Assembly: GCF_001180245.1 (NCBI RefSeq)
Contig: NZ_CVSV01000116.1
Coordinates: 1 to 64,000, forward strand
Source: Prochlorococcus marinus
GTDB taxonomy: Bacteria > Cyanobacteriota > Cyanobacteriia > PCC-6307 > Cyanobiaceae
DNA length: 64,000 bases
Direction: 5' to 3'
Below are positions 1 through 9,674 of the stretch, piece after piece. Each line of letters opens with the position of its first letter. Position 1 is the stretch's first letter. The notes under the pieces are model-generated. The model was not told the origin of the DNA, searched no databases, and worked only from the letters and a program-made list of their open reading frames with translations. The position numbers and the translations under genes were made by a program.

Positions 1-63
1 TCAGGATTAATTTCTGTAACCATAAATCCCTCTTTTTTTAGTTGGTTTAAGGGCTCCAAAACA
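1..63. repeat. exact inverted copy of 4081-4143 (probable chimeric contig end)
   Basis: The reverse complement of bases 1-63 is identical over all 63 bases to 4081-4143 inside the cysteine desulfurase gene. The copy starts at base 1 of the window and stops abruptly where real trpB sequence begins. No mobile element, terminal repeat or target duplication accompanies it. It should not be annotated as a trpB domain. Confidence 0.9.
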
Positions 64-602
64 ACTTTAACTTCAGCTCCTAGAAGTTTCATTCTGAAAA
101 CGTTAAGGGATTGCCTTTTTATGTCTTCCGCACCCATGTAGATAATACATTTCAAGCCAAATCTCGCACAAACAGTCGCAGTAGCAACTCCGTGTTGCCC
201 TGCTCCAGTTTCTGCAATTATTCTTTTTTTGCCCATTCTTATTGCTAATAAAGCTTGTCCAAGAGCATTATTAATTTTGTGAGCACCAGTATGATTTAAA
301 TCTTCTCTTTTAAGCCATATTCTAGGAGTTGCTTGTTTAGTTTTGTAATGTTCAGTAAGTCTTTTGGCTTCATAAAGTGGTGTTTCTCTCCCTACATAAG
401 TCTTAAGTAGATGATTTAATTCTTCTACAAAAAGTTTATCTTTCCATGCATTAGATGCAGCTGTCTCAAGCTCAAAAAGAGCAGGCATTAGCGTTTCAGG
501 AACATATTGACCACCAAATTTCCCAAATCTTCCCTCTTTGGAGGGTTGAGTTAAATCGTCATTTTTATAGTTTTGATCTTTGCGAGAAAATGTACTTACC
601 AC
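64..602 (-). CDS. trpB: tryptophan synthase beta chain, 5' part only
   Basis: PLP enzyme that condenses indole with serine to make tryptophan, as the beta subunit of the TrpAB complex. The visible N-terminal ~180 residues include the [19 protein letters not shown] opening and HTGAHKINN, whose Lys binds PLP. The start is a GTG at 602-600, which gives the family N-terminus [10 protein letters not shown]; no ATG lies nearby in frame. The recognisable TrpB sequence ends at about GAEVKVV. From base 63 down to base 1 the frame stays open, but the sequence is that of the cysteine desulfurase gene at 4081-4143, so the 3' half of trpB is missing and the junction is probably artificial (see findings). 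It diverges from the SUI1-like gene at 651. Confidence 0.93.
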
Positions 603-650
603 TTTTTCTATAGAATAAGTATTAACTAACTATAGATTATATTCAAAATA

Positions 651-962
651 ATGGGAAAAAAGAATTGGATCGAATTTAATAATCAAGAAAAAAAATCTGA
701 AGAAGCATTTAAGGTAGATACTGTTAATAAAAGATCAAAAATAAATATTTCAAAACAAAAAAAAGGTAAAAAGGGAAAGACTGTAACTTTAATTAGGGGT
801 TTAGATACTGAGGATGAAATCTTATTAAAAGAATTACTAAAAAAAATTAAAGTTTTTTGTGGGACTGGAGGAACATTGATTGATAGAAATATCCAGTTAC
901 AGGGTGATATGGTATCGAAATCAGTTGAGTTTCTTCGTAAAGAGGGATTTCATAATTTATGA
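651..962 (+). CDS. SUI1/YciH-like translation initiation factor
   Basis: Small eIF1/SUI1-family protein of 103 residues. The N-terminal ~35 residues are lysine-rich and low complexity. The SUI1 fold follows from about residue 40, with KTVTLIRGL and the family core KIKVFCGTGGTLID, then IQLQGDM and a C-terminal helix. In bacteria such proteins (YciH) are thought to influence start-codon fidelity at the 30S subunit; that role is inferred from the family. The ATG at 651 follows an AT-rich leader shared with the divergent trpB. cysC begins about 30 bases downstream on the same strand, so the two are probably cotranscribed. Confidence 0.85.
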   Translation: MGKKNWIEFNNQEKKSEEAFKVDTVNKRSKINISKQKKGKKGKTVTLIRGLDTEDEILLKELLKKIKVFCGTGGTLIDRNIQLQGDMVSKSVEFLRKEGFHNL

Positions 963-991
963 AGCAAGGGTTAGGATAGGTTTTAATTTTG

Positions 992-1627
992 ATGATGCAA
1001 AAAATGAAAGAACAAGATCAAACAAAGTCAACCAATATAAAGTGGCACAACTTAACTATTGACAGAGAAAAGTTAGAGAAAATGAGAGGTCATAAAGGTA
1101 TGGTTATCTGGTTTACAGGTTTATCTGGTTCTGGTAAGAGTACTTTGGCCAACGCTTTAAATGAAGTTTTACACTTAGATGGTTTTTCGACTTATGTGTT
1201 GGATGGAGATAATATTAGACACGGTTTATGTAAAGATCTTGGTTTTTCGGATGAAGATAGAGAAGAAAATATAAGAAGAATAGGTGAAGTTGCGAATTTA
1301 TTTATGAATGCTGGGATAATAACTATTACAGCATTCGTTTCGCCATTTGTTAGTGATAGAGATAAGGTGAGAAAAATTATTGGATCTAAGGATTTTATTG
1401 AAGTTTATTGTTCTGCTGATATCAAAGTTTGCGAAAATAGGGATACTAAAGGTCTTTATAAGAAAGCTCGTTTGGGTGAAATTAAAGAATTTACTGGCAT
1501 TTCTAGTCCATATGAAGCTCCTCATAATCCCGAAATTAATGTTGATACAGGTTCGTTAGATTTAAATGATTCCGTTGAAAAAGTTATTAACTACCTTAAA
1601 AAAGAAAACTTTCTTAACAAGGCCTAA
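992..1627 (+). CDS. cysC: adenylylsulfate kinase
   Basis: Phosphorylates APS to PAPS with ATP, the second step of sulfate activation. It has the Walker A motif GLSGSGKST near residue 45, the APS-site sequence DGDNIRHGLCKDLGFS, and the family segments REENIRRIGEVA and FVSPF. The full-length frame of about 210 residues matches the stand-alone CysC family. Three ATG codons (992, 995, 1004) could start it; 992 is the first, and the core begins well downstream of all three. The partner ATP sulfurylase (sat) lies at the far end of the window (61753-62928), so the two pathway genes are not in one operon. Confidence 0.93.
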   Translation: MMQKMKEQDQTKSTNIKWHNLTIDREKLEKMRGHKGMVIWFTGLSGSGKSTLANALNEVLHLDGFSTYVLDGDNIRHGLCKDLGFSDEDREENIRRIGEVANLFMNAGIITITAFVSPFVSDRDKVRKIIGSKDFIEVYCSADIKVCENRDTKGLYKKARLGEIKEFTGISSPYEAPHNPEINVDTGSLDLNDSVEKVINYLKKENFLNKA

Positions 1628-1642
1628 TAGGAAAATATTAGT

Positions 1643-2179
1643 TCATTTATTTTGAAGATAATTATCAGCTCCAATAGTTGATAACTTATTATTTTTATTT
1701 CTCACCTGTGTATGTAGGTTTTCTCTGAATTCTTTTAAATTTTTCTTTATGGATTCATCAAATAAACTGATCATCTCTATTGCCAATAATCCAGCATTCT
1801 GTCCTCCATTAATTGCAACTGTTGCAACTGGAACTCCAGCAGGCATTTGAACGATTGACAAAAGAGAGTCAATCCCCTTCAGTGTCTTACTCTCTACTGG
1901 TACTCCAATTACAGGAATGCAAGTTATGGATGCCAGCATTCCTGGAAGATGAGCAGCACCCCCAGCACCGGCAATTATTACTTTTATGTTTTCTGATTCT
2001 GCATTTTTTGCATATTCCATCATTTCAATAGGTGTTCGATGAGCAGAAAGTATACAAACTTCAGTTTTTATTCCAAATTCTCTTAAAATATCAACGGCTG
2101 GTTTTAATGTATTTAGATCTGAATCACTACCCATTACGACAGCAATTTTATAAATATCTTTAGAATTCAGTTCTGACAA
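1643..2179 (-). CDS. purE: N5-carboxyaminoimidazole ribonucleotide mutase
   Basis: Class I PurE, which converts N5-CAIR to CAIR in purine synthesis. Motifs visible in order: VVMGSDSDL (phosphate-binding loop, about residue 14), LSAHRTP with the catalytic His, and AGAGGAAHLPGML followed by IPVIGVPV. The 178-residue length is slightly longer than the ~165 usual because of a short polar C-terminal tail. It converges with cysC with a 15-base gap. No purK lies beside it. Confidence 0.93.
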   Translation of the reverse strand: MSELNSKDIYKIAVVMGSDSDLNTLKPAVDILREFGIKTEVCILSAHRTPIEMMEYAKNAESENIKVIIAGAGGAAHLPGMLASITCIPVIGVPVESKTLKGIDSLLSIVQMPAGVPVATVAINGGQNAGLLAIEMISLFDESIKKNLKEFRENLHTQVRNKNNKLSTIGADNYLQNK

Positions 2180-2267
2180 AATAACAAATCAATTCTTTCC
2201 TATAATGGCGCGCAATTAATTTGGCGCCAGTTAGTTAGTATGAAAAGAATAAATTTTCATAAATATT

Positions 2268-2969
2268 ATGACGTCAAATAAGATTATTGAAAAAAGTGAA
2301 GTCAGAGAGTATTTTAATGGTACTGGCTTTGAAAGATGGAATAAAATTTATAGCAAATCTGATGAAATTAATACAGTTCAGAAAAATATTAGGAAAGGAC
2401 ATCAAAAAACTGTGGATGATGTAGTCACATACATCAAAAATTATCCTGAACTAACAAAAAAAAGTTATTGTGATGCAGGCTGTGGTGTAGGAAGTCTTTC
2501 CATACCTTTACTAAGACTCGGTATAAAAGATCTGCAGGTGAGCGATATTTCTTCTGAAATGATTAAAGAAACAAAAAAACGTATTCATGAATTAGGTTTG
2601 AATCAAGGTAAAATAAAATATGAGGTTTGTGATCTGGAAAAATTAAAAGGATTATTTGATGTTGTAGTTTGTTTGGATGTATTTATTCATTATCCGCAAC
2701 CGGTCGCAGAAGAAATGGTTCAACATCTTTGCGATTTAAGCAAAGAAAAACTAATCGTTAGCTTTGCTCCCTATACTCCAGTTCTTGCTGTTCTAAAAAA
2801 TATTGGAAAATTATTTCCTGGGCCAAGTAAAACTACAAGAGCCTATACATTGAAAGAAAAGGGTATTATTAATGCTGCTAAAGAAAGAGGATTTAAAGTT
2901 GTTAAAAAGAAATTAAATCAAGCTCCTTTTTATTTTTCAAAACTTATTGAATTCGAAAAAATTAAATAA
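2268..2969 (+). CDS. chlM: Mg-protoporphyrin IX methyltransferase
   Basis: SAM-dependent methylation of the 13-propionate of Mg-protoporphyrin IX, a committed chlorophyll step at the membrane. The SAM-binding motif I is CDAGCGVGSLSIPLLRLG near residue 68, followed by VSDISSEMI and the ChlM-type segment VVCLDVFIHYP. An N-terminal EYFNGTGFERW segment is also typical of ChlM. The length of 233 residues is normal. It converges with the response-regulator gene, the stops being one base apart. Confidence 0.94.
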   Translation: MTSNKIIEKSEVREYFNGTGFERWNKIYSKSDEINTVQKNIRKGHQKTVDDVVTYIKNYPELTKKSYCDAGCGVGSLSIPLLRLGIKDLQVSDISSEMIKETKKRIHELGLNQGKIKYEVCDLEKLKGLFDVVVCLDVFIHYPQPVAEEMVQHLCDLSKEKLIVSFAPYTPVLAVLKNIGKLFPGPSKTTRAYTLKEKGIINAAKERGFKVVKKKLNQAPFYFSKLIEFEKIK

Positions 2970-2970
2970 T

Positions 2971-3699
2971 TTATTTTACTAAATGATTTTCAAGCGCATA
3001 ACGAACTAATTCTGTTCTGCTAGATGTACCTGTCTTTATAAAAAGTCTACTTACATATTTCTCAACATTTCTAATAGATGTTTCTAGCTGTCTTGCAATT
3101 TCTTTATTCATAAGTCCCTCTGCTACTAGTTGAAGCACACTTGCTTCTCTAGGAGTAAAAGTAGGTAGATTTATTTTATTTTCTGGATTAGCATGGTTTT
3201 GGTCTGTGAGCATAGATTTTATTTCAGTAATTTGTTTTGCCATTTTGCTTACGTCAATATCTGCGAATCGTGCCGCTTCTTTTAATAATCGTTCTTGTCT
3301 GTTGATTACATTTTTAACTCTTGCAGTTAATTCATCAGGATCGAAAGGTTTGGAAATATAATCATCAACTCCTGCAAGATAACCTTCTGTTCTGTCTAGA
3401 GTCATTCCTTTTGCAGTTAGAAAAATAACTGGAGTTCCTCCTAATTTTTCATCCTCTCTAATTTTTTCTAATAACGCATAACCGTTTGCTCGTGGCATCA
3501 TAATATCGCTAATTATCAAATCGGGAAAAATTGTTTGAGCTTTTTCCCAACCATCCTCTCCATCAACTGCAATAAATATTTCAAAGCCTTCATCTTCTAG
3601 AAATGTTTTAACAGCTGTTCTTAAACCAGGCTCATCATCAACTAACAAAATTCTTGATTTTCTTACCTGTTCTTTATCTATTTGATTAATTTCATTCAT
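2971..3699 (-). CDS. NarL/LuxR-type response regulator (Ycf29-like)
   Basis: Two-component response regulator of 242 residues. The receiver domain spans about residues 16-130: acidic pair in LVDDEPG, phospho-acceptor Asp in DLIISDIMMP, Thr in VIFLTAKG and Lys in DDYISKPFDPDEL. A linker helix (about 135-170) leads to a LuxR-type helix-turn-helix with TPREASVLQLVAEGLMNKEI and NVEKYVSRLFIKTGTSSRTEL. The receiver is followed by RVKNVINRQERLL as in the plastid/cyanobacterial Ycf29 lineage. No histidine kinase is adjacent, so partner and target genes cannot be read from context. It is divergent from the cysteine desulfurase gene with a 58-base gap. Confidence 0.88.
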   Translation of the reverse strand: MNEINQIDKEQVRKSRILLVDDEPGLRTAVKTFLEDEGFEIFIAVDGEDGWEKAQTIFPDLIISDIMMPRANGYALLEKIREDEKLGGTPVIFLTAKGMTLDRTEGYLAGVDDYISKPFDPDELTARVKNVINRQERLLKEAARFADIDVSKMAKQITEIKSMLTDQNHANPENKINLPTFTPREASVLQLVAEGLMNKEIARQLETSIRNVEKYVSRLFIKTGTSSRTELVRYALENHLVK

Positions 3700-3757
3700 T
3701 TTTTAATTCTTTAATTTGATTTTCTAGTAATAAACAGAATTTTATATACTAAACATA

Positions 3758-4903
3758 ATGCTATCAACTCCCATACTACTAGACTATCAATCTTCGACTC
3801 CTTGCTCTAAAGATGTCGTTGATTCTATGAAACCTTTTTGGAGTGAGATATTTTCTAACCCTACAAGCAAATCTAATTTGGCGGGGATTAACGCAAGCGC
3901 TATATTGGAAGCCTCAAGAGAAAAAATAGAACAAAGTTTATTTCTTAAGAATAAAAAAGTTATTTTTACAAGTGGAGCAACTGAATCTAATAACTTAGCC
4001 TTATTAGGTTTTGCTAGAAATTTCTATAAAAAAACAGGAAATTATGGACATATTATTACCTTAAAAACGGAGCATAAAGCTGTTTTGGAGCCCTTAAACC
4101 AACTAAAAAAAGAGGGATTTATGGTTACAGAAATTAATCCTGAGAAAGATGGCTTAATTACAGAAGAACAATTCAAAAAAAATATAAGAGAAGATACATT
4201 TCTGGCTAGTGTCATGTTGGCAAATAACGAAATAGGAGTTATTCAGCCCATTGAAAATATTTCAAAAATATGTAAAACGAGAGGAATAATATTTCACTCT
4301 GATTTTGCACAATGTTTAGGTTATATGGCTTTAGACAATCTTTTATCAGATGTAAACATGATAACGATGAGTTCTCACAAAATATATGGTCCTAAAGGGA
4401 TAGGACTACTTTTGATTGATGAAGAAATTAATCTTGAGCCTTTAATTGTTGGAGGAGGTCAGGAATATGGTCTTAGGTCTGGCACATTACCTCTTCCTTT
4501 AGTAGTTGGCTTTGCTAAAGCAATAGAGATAGCAGTTTTTAATCAAAAAAATAATTCTGAGAAATTACTTTTTTTTAGAAATAACCTTTTAGAAGGGTTG
4601 TTAAAAAATAATTCTGGTTTATTAATTAATGGCTCCATGGAAAAAAGATTACCTCACAATTTAAATTTGACTGTATTGGATTTAAACGGAGCAAAGTTTC
4701 ATAAACTTTTAAAATCTAAAATAATTTGTTCTACTGGATCTGCATGCAGTAATGGTGAACCATCTCATGTTTTACTAGCCTTAGGTAGATCTATTAAAGA
4801 AGCAGAATCTTCAATAAGGTTAAGTATTGGATTAAGTACTAATTCAAAAGATATAAAACAAGCAATTCATATTCTTACAGATACGATCAGATCATTACGA
4901 TAG
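3758..4903 (+). CDS. cysteine desulfurase (NifS/IscS family)
   Basis: PLP enzyme that takes sulfur from cysteine for Fe-S cluster and thio-cofactor assembly. It has VIFTSGATESNNLALLG, EHKAVLEP, the PLP-lysine segment MSSHKIYGPKGIG, the RSGTLPLPLVVG segment and the mobile-loop cysteine in CSTGSACSNGEPSH. The length of 381 residues fits the NifS/IscS group I enzymes. N-terminal LLDYQSSTP is the usual LDNxATTP position. Bases 4081-4143 reappear inverted at the left end of the window. Here they are in their proper context, with family sequence continuing on both sides. It converges with rsmH. Confidence 0.92.
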   Translation: MLSTPILLDYQSSTPCSKDVVDSMKPFWSEIFSNPTSKSNLAGINASAILEASREKIEQSLFLKNKKVIFTSGATESNNLALLGFARNFYKKTGNYGHIITLKTEHKAVLEPLNQLKKEGFMVTEINPEKDGLITEEQFKKNIREDTFLASVMLANNEIGVIQPIENISKICKTRGIIFHSDFAQCLGYMALDNLLSDVNMITMSSHKIYGPKGIGLLLIDEEINLEPLIVGGGQEYGLRSGTLPLPLVVGFAKAIEIAVFNQKNNSEKLLFFRNNLLEGLLKNNSGLLINGSMEKRLPHNLNLTVLDLNGAKFHKLLKSKIICSTGSACSNGEPSHVLLALGRSIKEAESSIRLSIGLSTNSKDIKQAIHILTDTIRSLR

Positions 4904-4915
4904 AAATTATTGGGT

Positions 4916-5818
4916 TTAATTTAATTGAGCAATTCTTAATTTTCCACTTCTAGCTCTTTTATTTAGTTCGACTTCTTGTTCGGAAGGAGTTATTGGCTTT
5001 TTTGTCAGGTTTTTTAGTCTTTGATCATTCTTAAAACAACTTTTAACTAACCTATCCTCAAGGGAATGAAAACTAATAATAGAAATAATACCGCCTGGCA
5101 AAAGCCATTCTGGTACAACTTGCAAAAATTTTTCTAATACTTCAATTTCTTTATTAACAGCAATTCTTAGTGCTTGAAATGTTCTTGTTGCTGGATGTAT
5201 TTTTTTATATCTTAGTTTTGGTGGGAAGCAGCCTGCAATAGAATAAGCTAACTCTTTTGTCCCAGAATATTTCCCATTTTCCTTCAAATCCAATTTTATT
5301 TTTCTAGCAATCTTTCTTGATAATCTCTCATCTCCATATCTATAGATTAGGTTAGCTAGATCTTTTTCATTTAAAGCTTCAATTAATTTCTCTGCATCAA
5401 CATCAAGAAAAGGATTCATGCGCATATCAAGGGGACCATCTTTTTGGAAACTAAATCCTCTTTTAGGGTTATCAAGTTGGTTACTATTAACTCCAAGATC
5501 TGCAATCACAAAAGAAACTTTTTCTTTTGGTACAAAATCCGCAAAATTTGTAGCCCTTATATCAATCCTACTTTTAAACTCATCAAGTTTTTTTGATGCT
5601 GATTTTCTTGCGAATGGATCTTGATCAAGTCCAATTATATTTAAATCCGAATATTTTCTCAATAAATGATAAGAGTGCCCTCCTCCGCCTAAAGTTGCGT
5701 CTATTCCCTTAAGTTGATTGTTATGTATAAGTGGGTAATGCTCTAGTGAGGCCATAATCTCATCTGTCATAACTGATTGATGATTGAAAAAAGATGAATC
5801 AGATAGGTCAGTTTGCAT
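4916..5818 (-). CDS. rsmH: 16S rRNA (cytosine-1402-N4)-methyltransferase
   Basis: RsmH (MraW) methylates N4 of C1402 in the 30S decoding centre using SAM. Signature segments: HQSVMTDEIMASLE at the N-terminus, DATLGGGGHSYHLL (SAM loop, about residue 41), ADLGVNSNQLDNPKRGFSF, RDYG-like IYRYGDERLSRKIA, and the C-terminal ISFHSLEDRLVK. The length of 300 residues is normal. Unlike many bacteria it is not in a dcw cell-division cluster here. It is divergent from ndhH with a 38-base gap. Confidence 0.94.
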   Translation of the reverse strand: MQTDLSDSSFFNHQSVMTDEIMASLEHYPLIHNNQLKGIDATLGGGGHSYHLLRKYSDLNIIGLDQDPFARKSASKKLDEFKSRIDIRATNFADFVPKEKVSFVIADLGVNSNQLDNPKRGFSFQKDGPLDMRMNPFLDVDAEKLIEALNEKDLANLIYRYGDERLSRKIARKIKLDLKENGKYSGTKELAYSIAGCFPPKLRYKKIHPATRTFQALRIAVNKEIEVLEKFLQVVPEWLLPGGIISIISFHSLEDRLVKSCFKNDQRLKNLTKKPITPSEQEVELNKRARSGKLRIAQLN

Positions 5819-5856
5819 AACTTTCGACTAAGATTTATTTAGAAGTTAAATTTCGA

Positions 5857-7044
5857 ATGGCTCAGCTAGAGACTAGAACAGAACCAATGGTGGTCAATTT
5901 TGGCCCTCACCATCCCTCAATGCATGGGGTTTTAAGGTTAGTTGTAACTCTTGATGGTGAGAATGTCATTGATTGTGAGCCAGTAATTGGATATTTACAT
6001 AGAGGAATGGAAAAGATAGCTGAAAATAGGACAAATGTAATGTATGTCCCTTATGTAAGCAGAATGGATTATGCAGCAGGAATGTTTTATGAAGCTATTG
6101 TAGTAAATGCTCCTGAAAGATTAGCTAATATTCCAGTTCCTAAAAGAGCTAGTTACATCAGAGTTTTAATGCTGGAACTTAATCGTATTGCTAATCATCT
6201 TTTGTGGCTTGGTCCCTTTTTAGCAGATGTAGGAGCGCAAACTCCATTTTTCTATATTTTTAGAGAAAGAGAAATGATTTATGATCTTTGGGAAGCTGCT
6301 ACTGGACAAAGACTAATAAATAATAATTTTTTTAGGATAGGTGGTGTCGCATGTGATCTTCCATACGGATGGTTAGAAAAATGTATAGACTTCTGCGATT
6401 GGTTCGGTCCTAAAATAGATGAATATGAAAAATTAATCACTAATAATCCAATTTTTAGAAAAAGAATTGAAGGTCTCGGAACAATACAAAGAGATCAGGC
6501 AATTAATTGGTCTTTGTCTGGACCAATGCTTAGAGCTTCTGGAGTTTCCTGGGATTTAAGGAAAGATGATAGTTATGAATGTTACGACGATTTTGAATGG
6601 CAAATTGCTTCAGAAAAAGAAGGAGATTGTTATGCGAGATATCGAGTAAGAGTTGAAGAGATGAGACAATCACTAAGCATCATTCGGCAAGCCTGCAAAA
6701 TGATTCCAGGAGGTCCAACAGAAAATTTAGAAGCTCAAAGAATGGCGACTGAAGATAAGAAAAGTGAAATATTTGGTATCGACTATCAATATGTAGCTAA
6801 GAAGGTTGCTCCAACTTTTAAAATTCCTAACGGAGAATTATATACAAGATTAGAGTCCGGCAAAGGAGAAATAGGTGTATTTATTCAAGGAAATAATGAA
6901 GTTACCCCATGGAGATTTAAAATCAGAGCAGCTGATTTAAATAATCTTCAAATATTACCTCATATTCTTAAAGGTGCCAAAATCGCGGATATCATGGCAA
7001 TCCTTGGTTCAATAGATGTCATTATGGGATCTGTTGATAGATAA
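5857..7044 (+). CDS. ndhH: NDH-1 (photosynthetic complex I) subunit H
   Basis: 49-kDa-type subunit of the cyanobacterial NDH-1 complex, at the quinone-reduction site of the peripheral arm. It begins with [18 protein letters not shown] and the GYLHRGMEK segment, both hallmarks of NdhH/NuoD, then [20 protein letters not shown] and the C-terminal [18 protein letters not shown], ending in the family's terminal DR. The full length of 395 residues is typical. The menI-type thioesterase follows after 9 bases on the same strand, so cotranscription is likely. Confidence 0.96.
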   Translation: MAQLETRTEPMVVNFGPHHPSMHGVLRLVVTLDGENVIDCEPVIGYLHRGMEKIAENRTNVMYVPYVSRMDYAAGMFYEAIVVNAPERLANIPVPKRASYIRVLMLELNRIANHLLWLGPFLADVGAQTPFFYIFREREMIYDLWEAATGQRLINNNFFRIGGVACDLPYGWLEKCIDFCDWFGPKIDEYEKLITNNPIFRKRIEGLGTIQRDQAINWSLSGPMLRASGVSWDLRKDDSYECYDDFEWQIASEKEGDCYARYRVRVEEMRQSLSIIRQACKMIPGGPTENLEAQRMATEDKKSEIFGIDYQYVAKKVAPTFKIPNGELYTRLESGKGEIGVFIQGNNEVTPWRFKIRAADLNNLQILPHILKGAKIADIMAILGSIDVIMGSVDR

Positions 7045-7053
7045 TTTCTTTAA

Positions 7054-7506
<453 letters not shown>

Positions 7507-7509
7507 TTA

Positions 7510-8724
7510 TTATTTTTTAAATTTGTAGTTTATTTTTTCTGTAATGCTATTTTTGTTTTTAACAATCCACTTTTCAGGCTTTTCATGTTTAGGCCAACTT
7601 TGAGAAAAATTTTTTAATAAATTTAAAGAAATTTCAATATTTTTATCATTTGTAAGTTCTCTAAATTCAACTATTACTTTAATTTTATTTCCCCATAATT
7701 TGTTTGATACTTTCGAAATATTGAATTTATTAATTGGGATATTTTCTTTCATAATGAAATCATTTAATCTAGATTCAATTACTTCAGGGAAAACAACTTC
7801 TCCACCTGAATTAAAGGCATTATCACTTCTTCCAACAAATTTTAAATAGTAAGAATTATTGATTTGCTTAATTTCACCTAAATCCCCGGTTTGCCACCAC
7901 CCATTTTTATTTTTGAAATTTTCAGTTTTTAAAGAATCTATTATTTCGATTCCAATTCTGGCTGATTTTATTTCGATTAATCCTTGTGCGTTAATTCTTA
8001 TTTTTGTATCTGGTAGTATTTCTCCAACATTTTTAAAACCCATTAAGAATTCTTTTGGTTTTAAACTCGTAACCATTGCTGCTGTTTCAGTTGAGCCGTA
8101 ACAAGGTGCTAATTTTATTTTTTCTTTTATACATTGTTCTGCAGTTTCGTCTGAAATTGAAGCTCCACCTACCCAAATTAGATCAAAAATTTTTAGCCAA
8201 TTAATTCCATCTTTTTGAGCTAAAAGTCTTTGTAATTGGGTAGGTACTAATGACGTAATCAAGTGTTTTTTGTTTTTTTTAAATTTAATTGTGAAAAGTA
8301 AAAGTTCTCGAGTTTTTTTTATCAAATTCGGAGAAATATTAATACAATCACATCCCCAAGTTTGACTTCTAAAAATTGGCATTAATCCACTTATATGGTT
8401 CAGGGGTAAAGTATTTAAAATTAAGCAGTTTTGTAATTCAAATCCTTGCTCTATTAGCCATTGACCTGATGTAGTTGCAGATAATTTAAGATTATTTAAA
8501 TGGTGAAAACATTGTCTCGGTTTTCCAGAACTCCCACTACTGTTTAAGATAATTGCTGGCCCATTTTCAGTAATTGAATCTAATACATCTTTGTCTTCAT
8601 AAAATTTGTTTTTTACATAAATAATTTTATTCTCTCTAATTTTTTCAATAATTTTTTCTACAGATTGAGTTTCATTATTTTCAACTTCGATAGTATAAAT
8701 TTTATTTTTCATAGTTGATCCCAT
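7510..8724 (-). CDS. menE: o-succinylbenzoate-CoA ligase
   Basis: Adenylate-forming enzyme that activates o-succinylbenzoate with CoA. It has the AMP-binding loop ILNSSGSSGKPR near residue 78, YGSTETAAM (ATP/aryl site), WWQTGDLGE and FVGRSDNAFNSGGEVV. At 404 residues it is shorter than many acyl-CoA ligases; the N-terminal portion is short, as in other compact MenE proteins. The start overlaps the end of menC by 16 bases, and menA follows the same pattern, so menA-menC-menE form one translationally coupled operon. Confidence 0.9.
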   Translation of the reverse strand: MGSTMKNKIYTIEVENNETQSVEKIIEKIRENKIIYVKNKFYEDKDVLDSITENGPAIILNSSGSSGKPRQCFHHLNNLKLSATTSGQWLIEQGFELQNCLILNTLPLNHISGLMPIFRSQTWGCDCINISPNLIKKTRELLLFTIKFKKNKKHLITSLVPTQLQRLLAQKDGINWLKIFDLIWVGGASISDETAEQCIKEKIKLAPCYGSTETAAMVTSLKPKEFLMGFKNVGEILPDTKIRINAQGLIEIKSARIGIEIIDSLKTENFKNKNGWWQTGDLGEIKQINNSYYLKFVGRSDNAFNSGGEVVFPEVIESRLNDFIMKENIPINKFNISKVSNKLWGNKIKVIVEFRELTNDKNIEISLNLLKNFSQSWPKHEKPEKWIVKNKNSITEKINYKFKK

Positions 8725-9674
8725 ATCTTTTTTGCTTCATTTAAAAATAGAAACGAATTAGGGAATTTATTCATTGCTAAACCTGGAACTTTTGGCGTTG
8801 GTCCTTGTAATTGTAGAGAAGATAAATGATGGAGCCATCTCTTTCCTATTCCAGTTTCAAATGAGGTACTTATAGATATTAAAGCTTTTTTATTTTCTAA
8901 TTCTCTTAAAAGCTTAACTGGATTATTTTCTTGAGAAGGCCTTCTAATTTGCCAACCCTTCCACTCATCAATCAAAGTTGGAAATTTTAAAAGTGATTCG
9001 TCTAAAGCTATTGGAATTTTTTTGTTTAGTTCTGTCAGTCCATCAATATCATCAACACAGAGAGGTTGTTCTAACCAATCTATATTTTTATTATCTTTCA
9101 AAATATCAGCCCATCTATTAGCTATCTCTCTTCCCCAAGAACCATTAGCATCTATTCTTAACTTAATATTATTACCTATTTTGCTTAAAATTTCTTCTAA
9201 TTTTGCTTCTTCCTCATGGTTATTTTTTAGTGCTACTTTCCATTTTAAGGTTAATGATTTTTCAATGTCACAATGTCTTTTTTTAATATCATTTAGATCT
9301 GAAACTACATTTTCATGATTTAACAATATGGCTGTTTTACCAATTTCATCAAAGTAGTAGTTTTCTTTAAAAATTATTTTTCCATTTATCTCAGCTAATG
9401 CAGAATTTATTGCAGATTGAATGCACGGGTGAAAAATATTTATTTGCTCAGATAAATTAAATTCCTCTATATACTCAGGGATCATATCTAGTTGTTTCGC
9501 ACACTTTTTTAAGTCTTTTTTATGTAGCGGTGAAACTTCTCCAAACCCTATTTTTTTATCATTACTTATTAATTTAATTATCCAACCCGATTTTGTATGG
9601 TAATTGGTTTTAGAATTTTCTACTTTGGCCGATAACTTAAAGCTATAAGATTTTTTTTGAAATATTAAGTTCAT
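8709..9674 (-). CDS. menC: o-succinylbenzoate synthase
   Basis: Enolase-superfamily enzyme that dehydrates SHCHC to o-succinylbenzoate in the phylloquinone pathway. Visible active-site elements: KWK (residues 144-146, first catalytic lysine), RIDANGSW (metal ligand D174), EQPL (E202), ALDES (D225). At the usual second catalytic lysine the sequence reads WQIRRPSQ (R244/R245), so Lys appears replaced by Arg; see findings. It overlaps menA by 4 bases (ATGA) and menE by 16, showing tight coupling. The length of 321 residues is normal. Confidence 0.88.
   Translation of the reverse strand: MNLIFQKKSYSFKLSAKVENSKTNYHTKSGWIIKLISNDKKIGFGEVSPLHKKDLKKCAKQLDMIPEYIEEFNLSEQINIFHPCIQSAINSALAEINGKIIFKENYYFDEIGKTAILLNHENVVSDLNDIKKRHCDIEKSLTLKWKVALKNNHEEEAKLEEILSKIGNNIKLRIDANGSWGREIANRWADILKDNKNIDWLEQPLCVDDIDGLTELNKKIPIALDESLLKFPTLIDEWKGWQIRRPSQENNPVKLLRELENKKALISISTSFETGIGKRWLHHLSSLQLQGPTPKVPGLAMNKFPNSFLFLNEAKKIWDQL

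Noticed and set aside
1-602. A natural trpB-desulfurase fusion protein
   Set aside because: The grafted part is identical in nucleotides to the nearby gene and begins exactly at the sequence edge; a genuine old fusion would have diverged, and TrpB would lose its catalytic C-terminal half.
2205-2227. GC-rich dyad-like bases (GGCGCGC...GGCGCC) between purE and chlM
   Set aside because: The arms do not form a clean inverted repeat and no T run follows; it is too weak to call a site.
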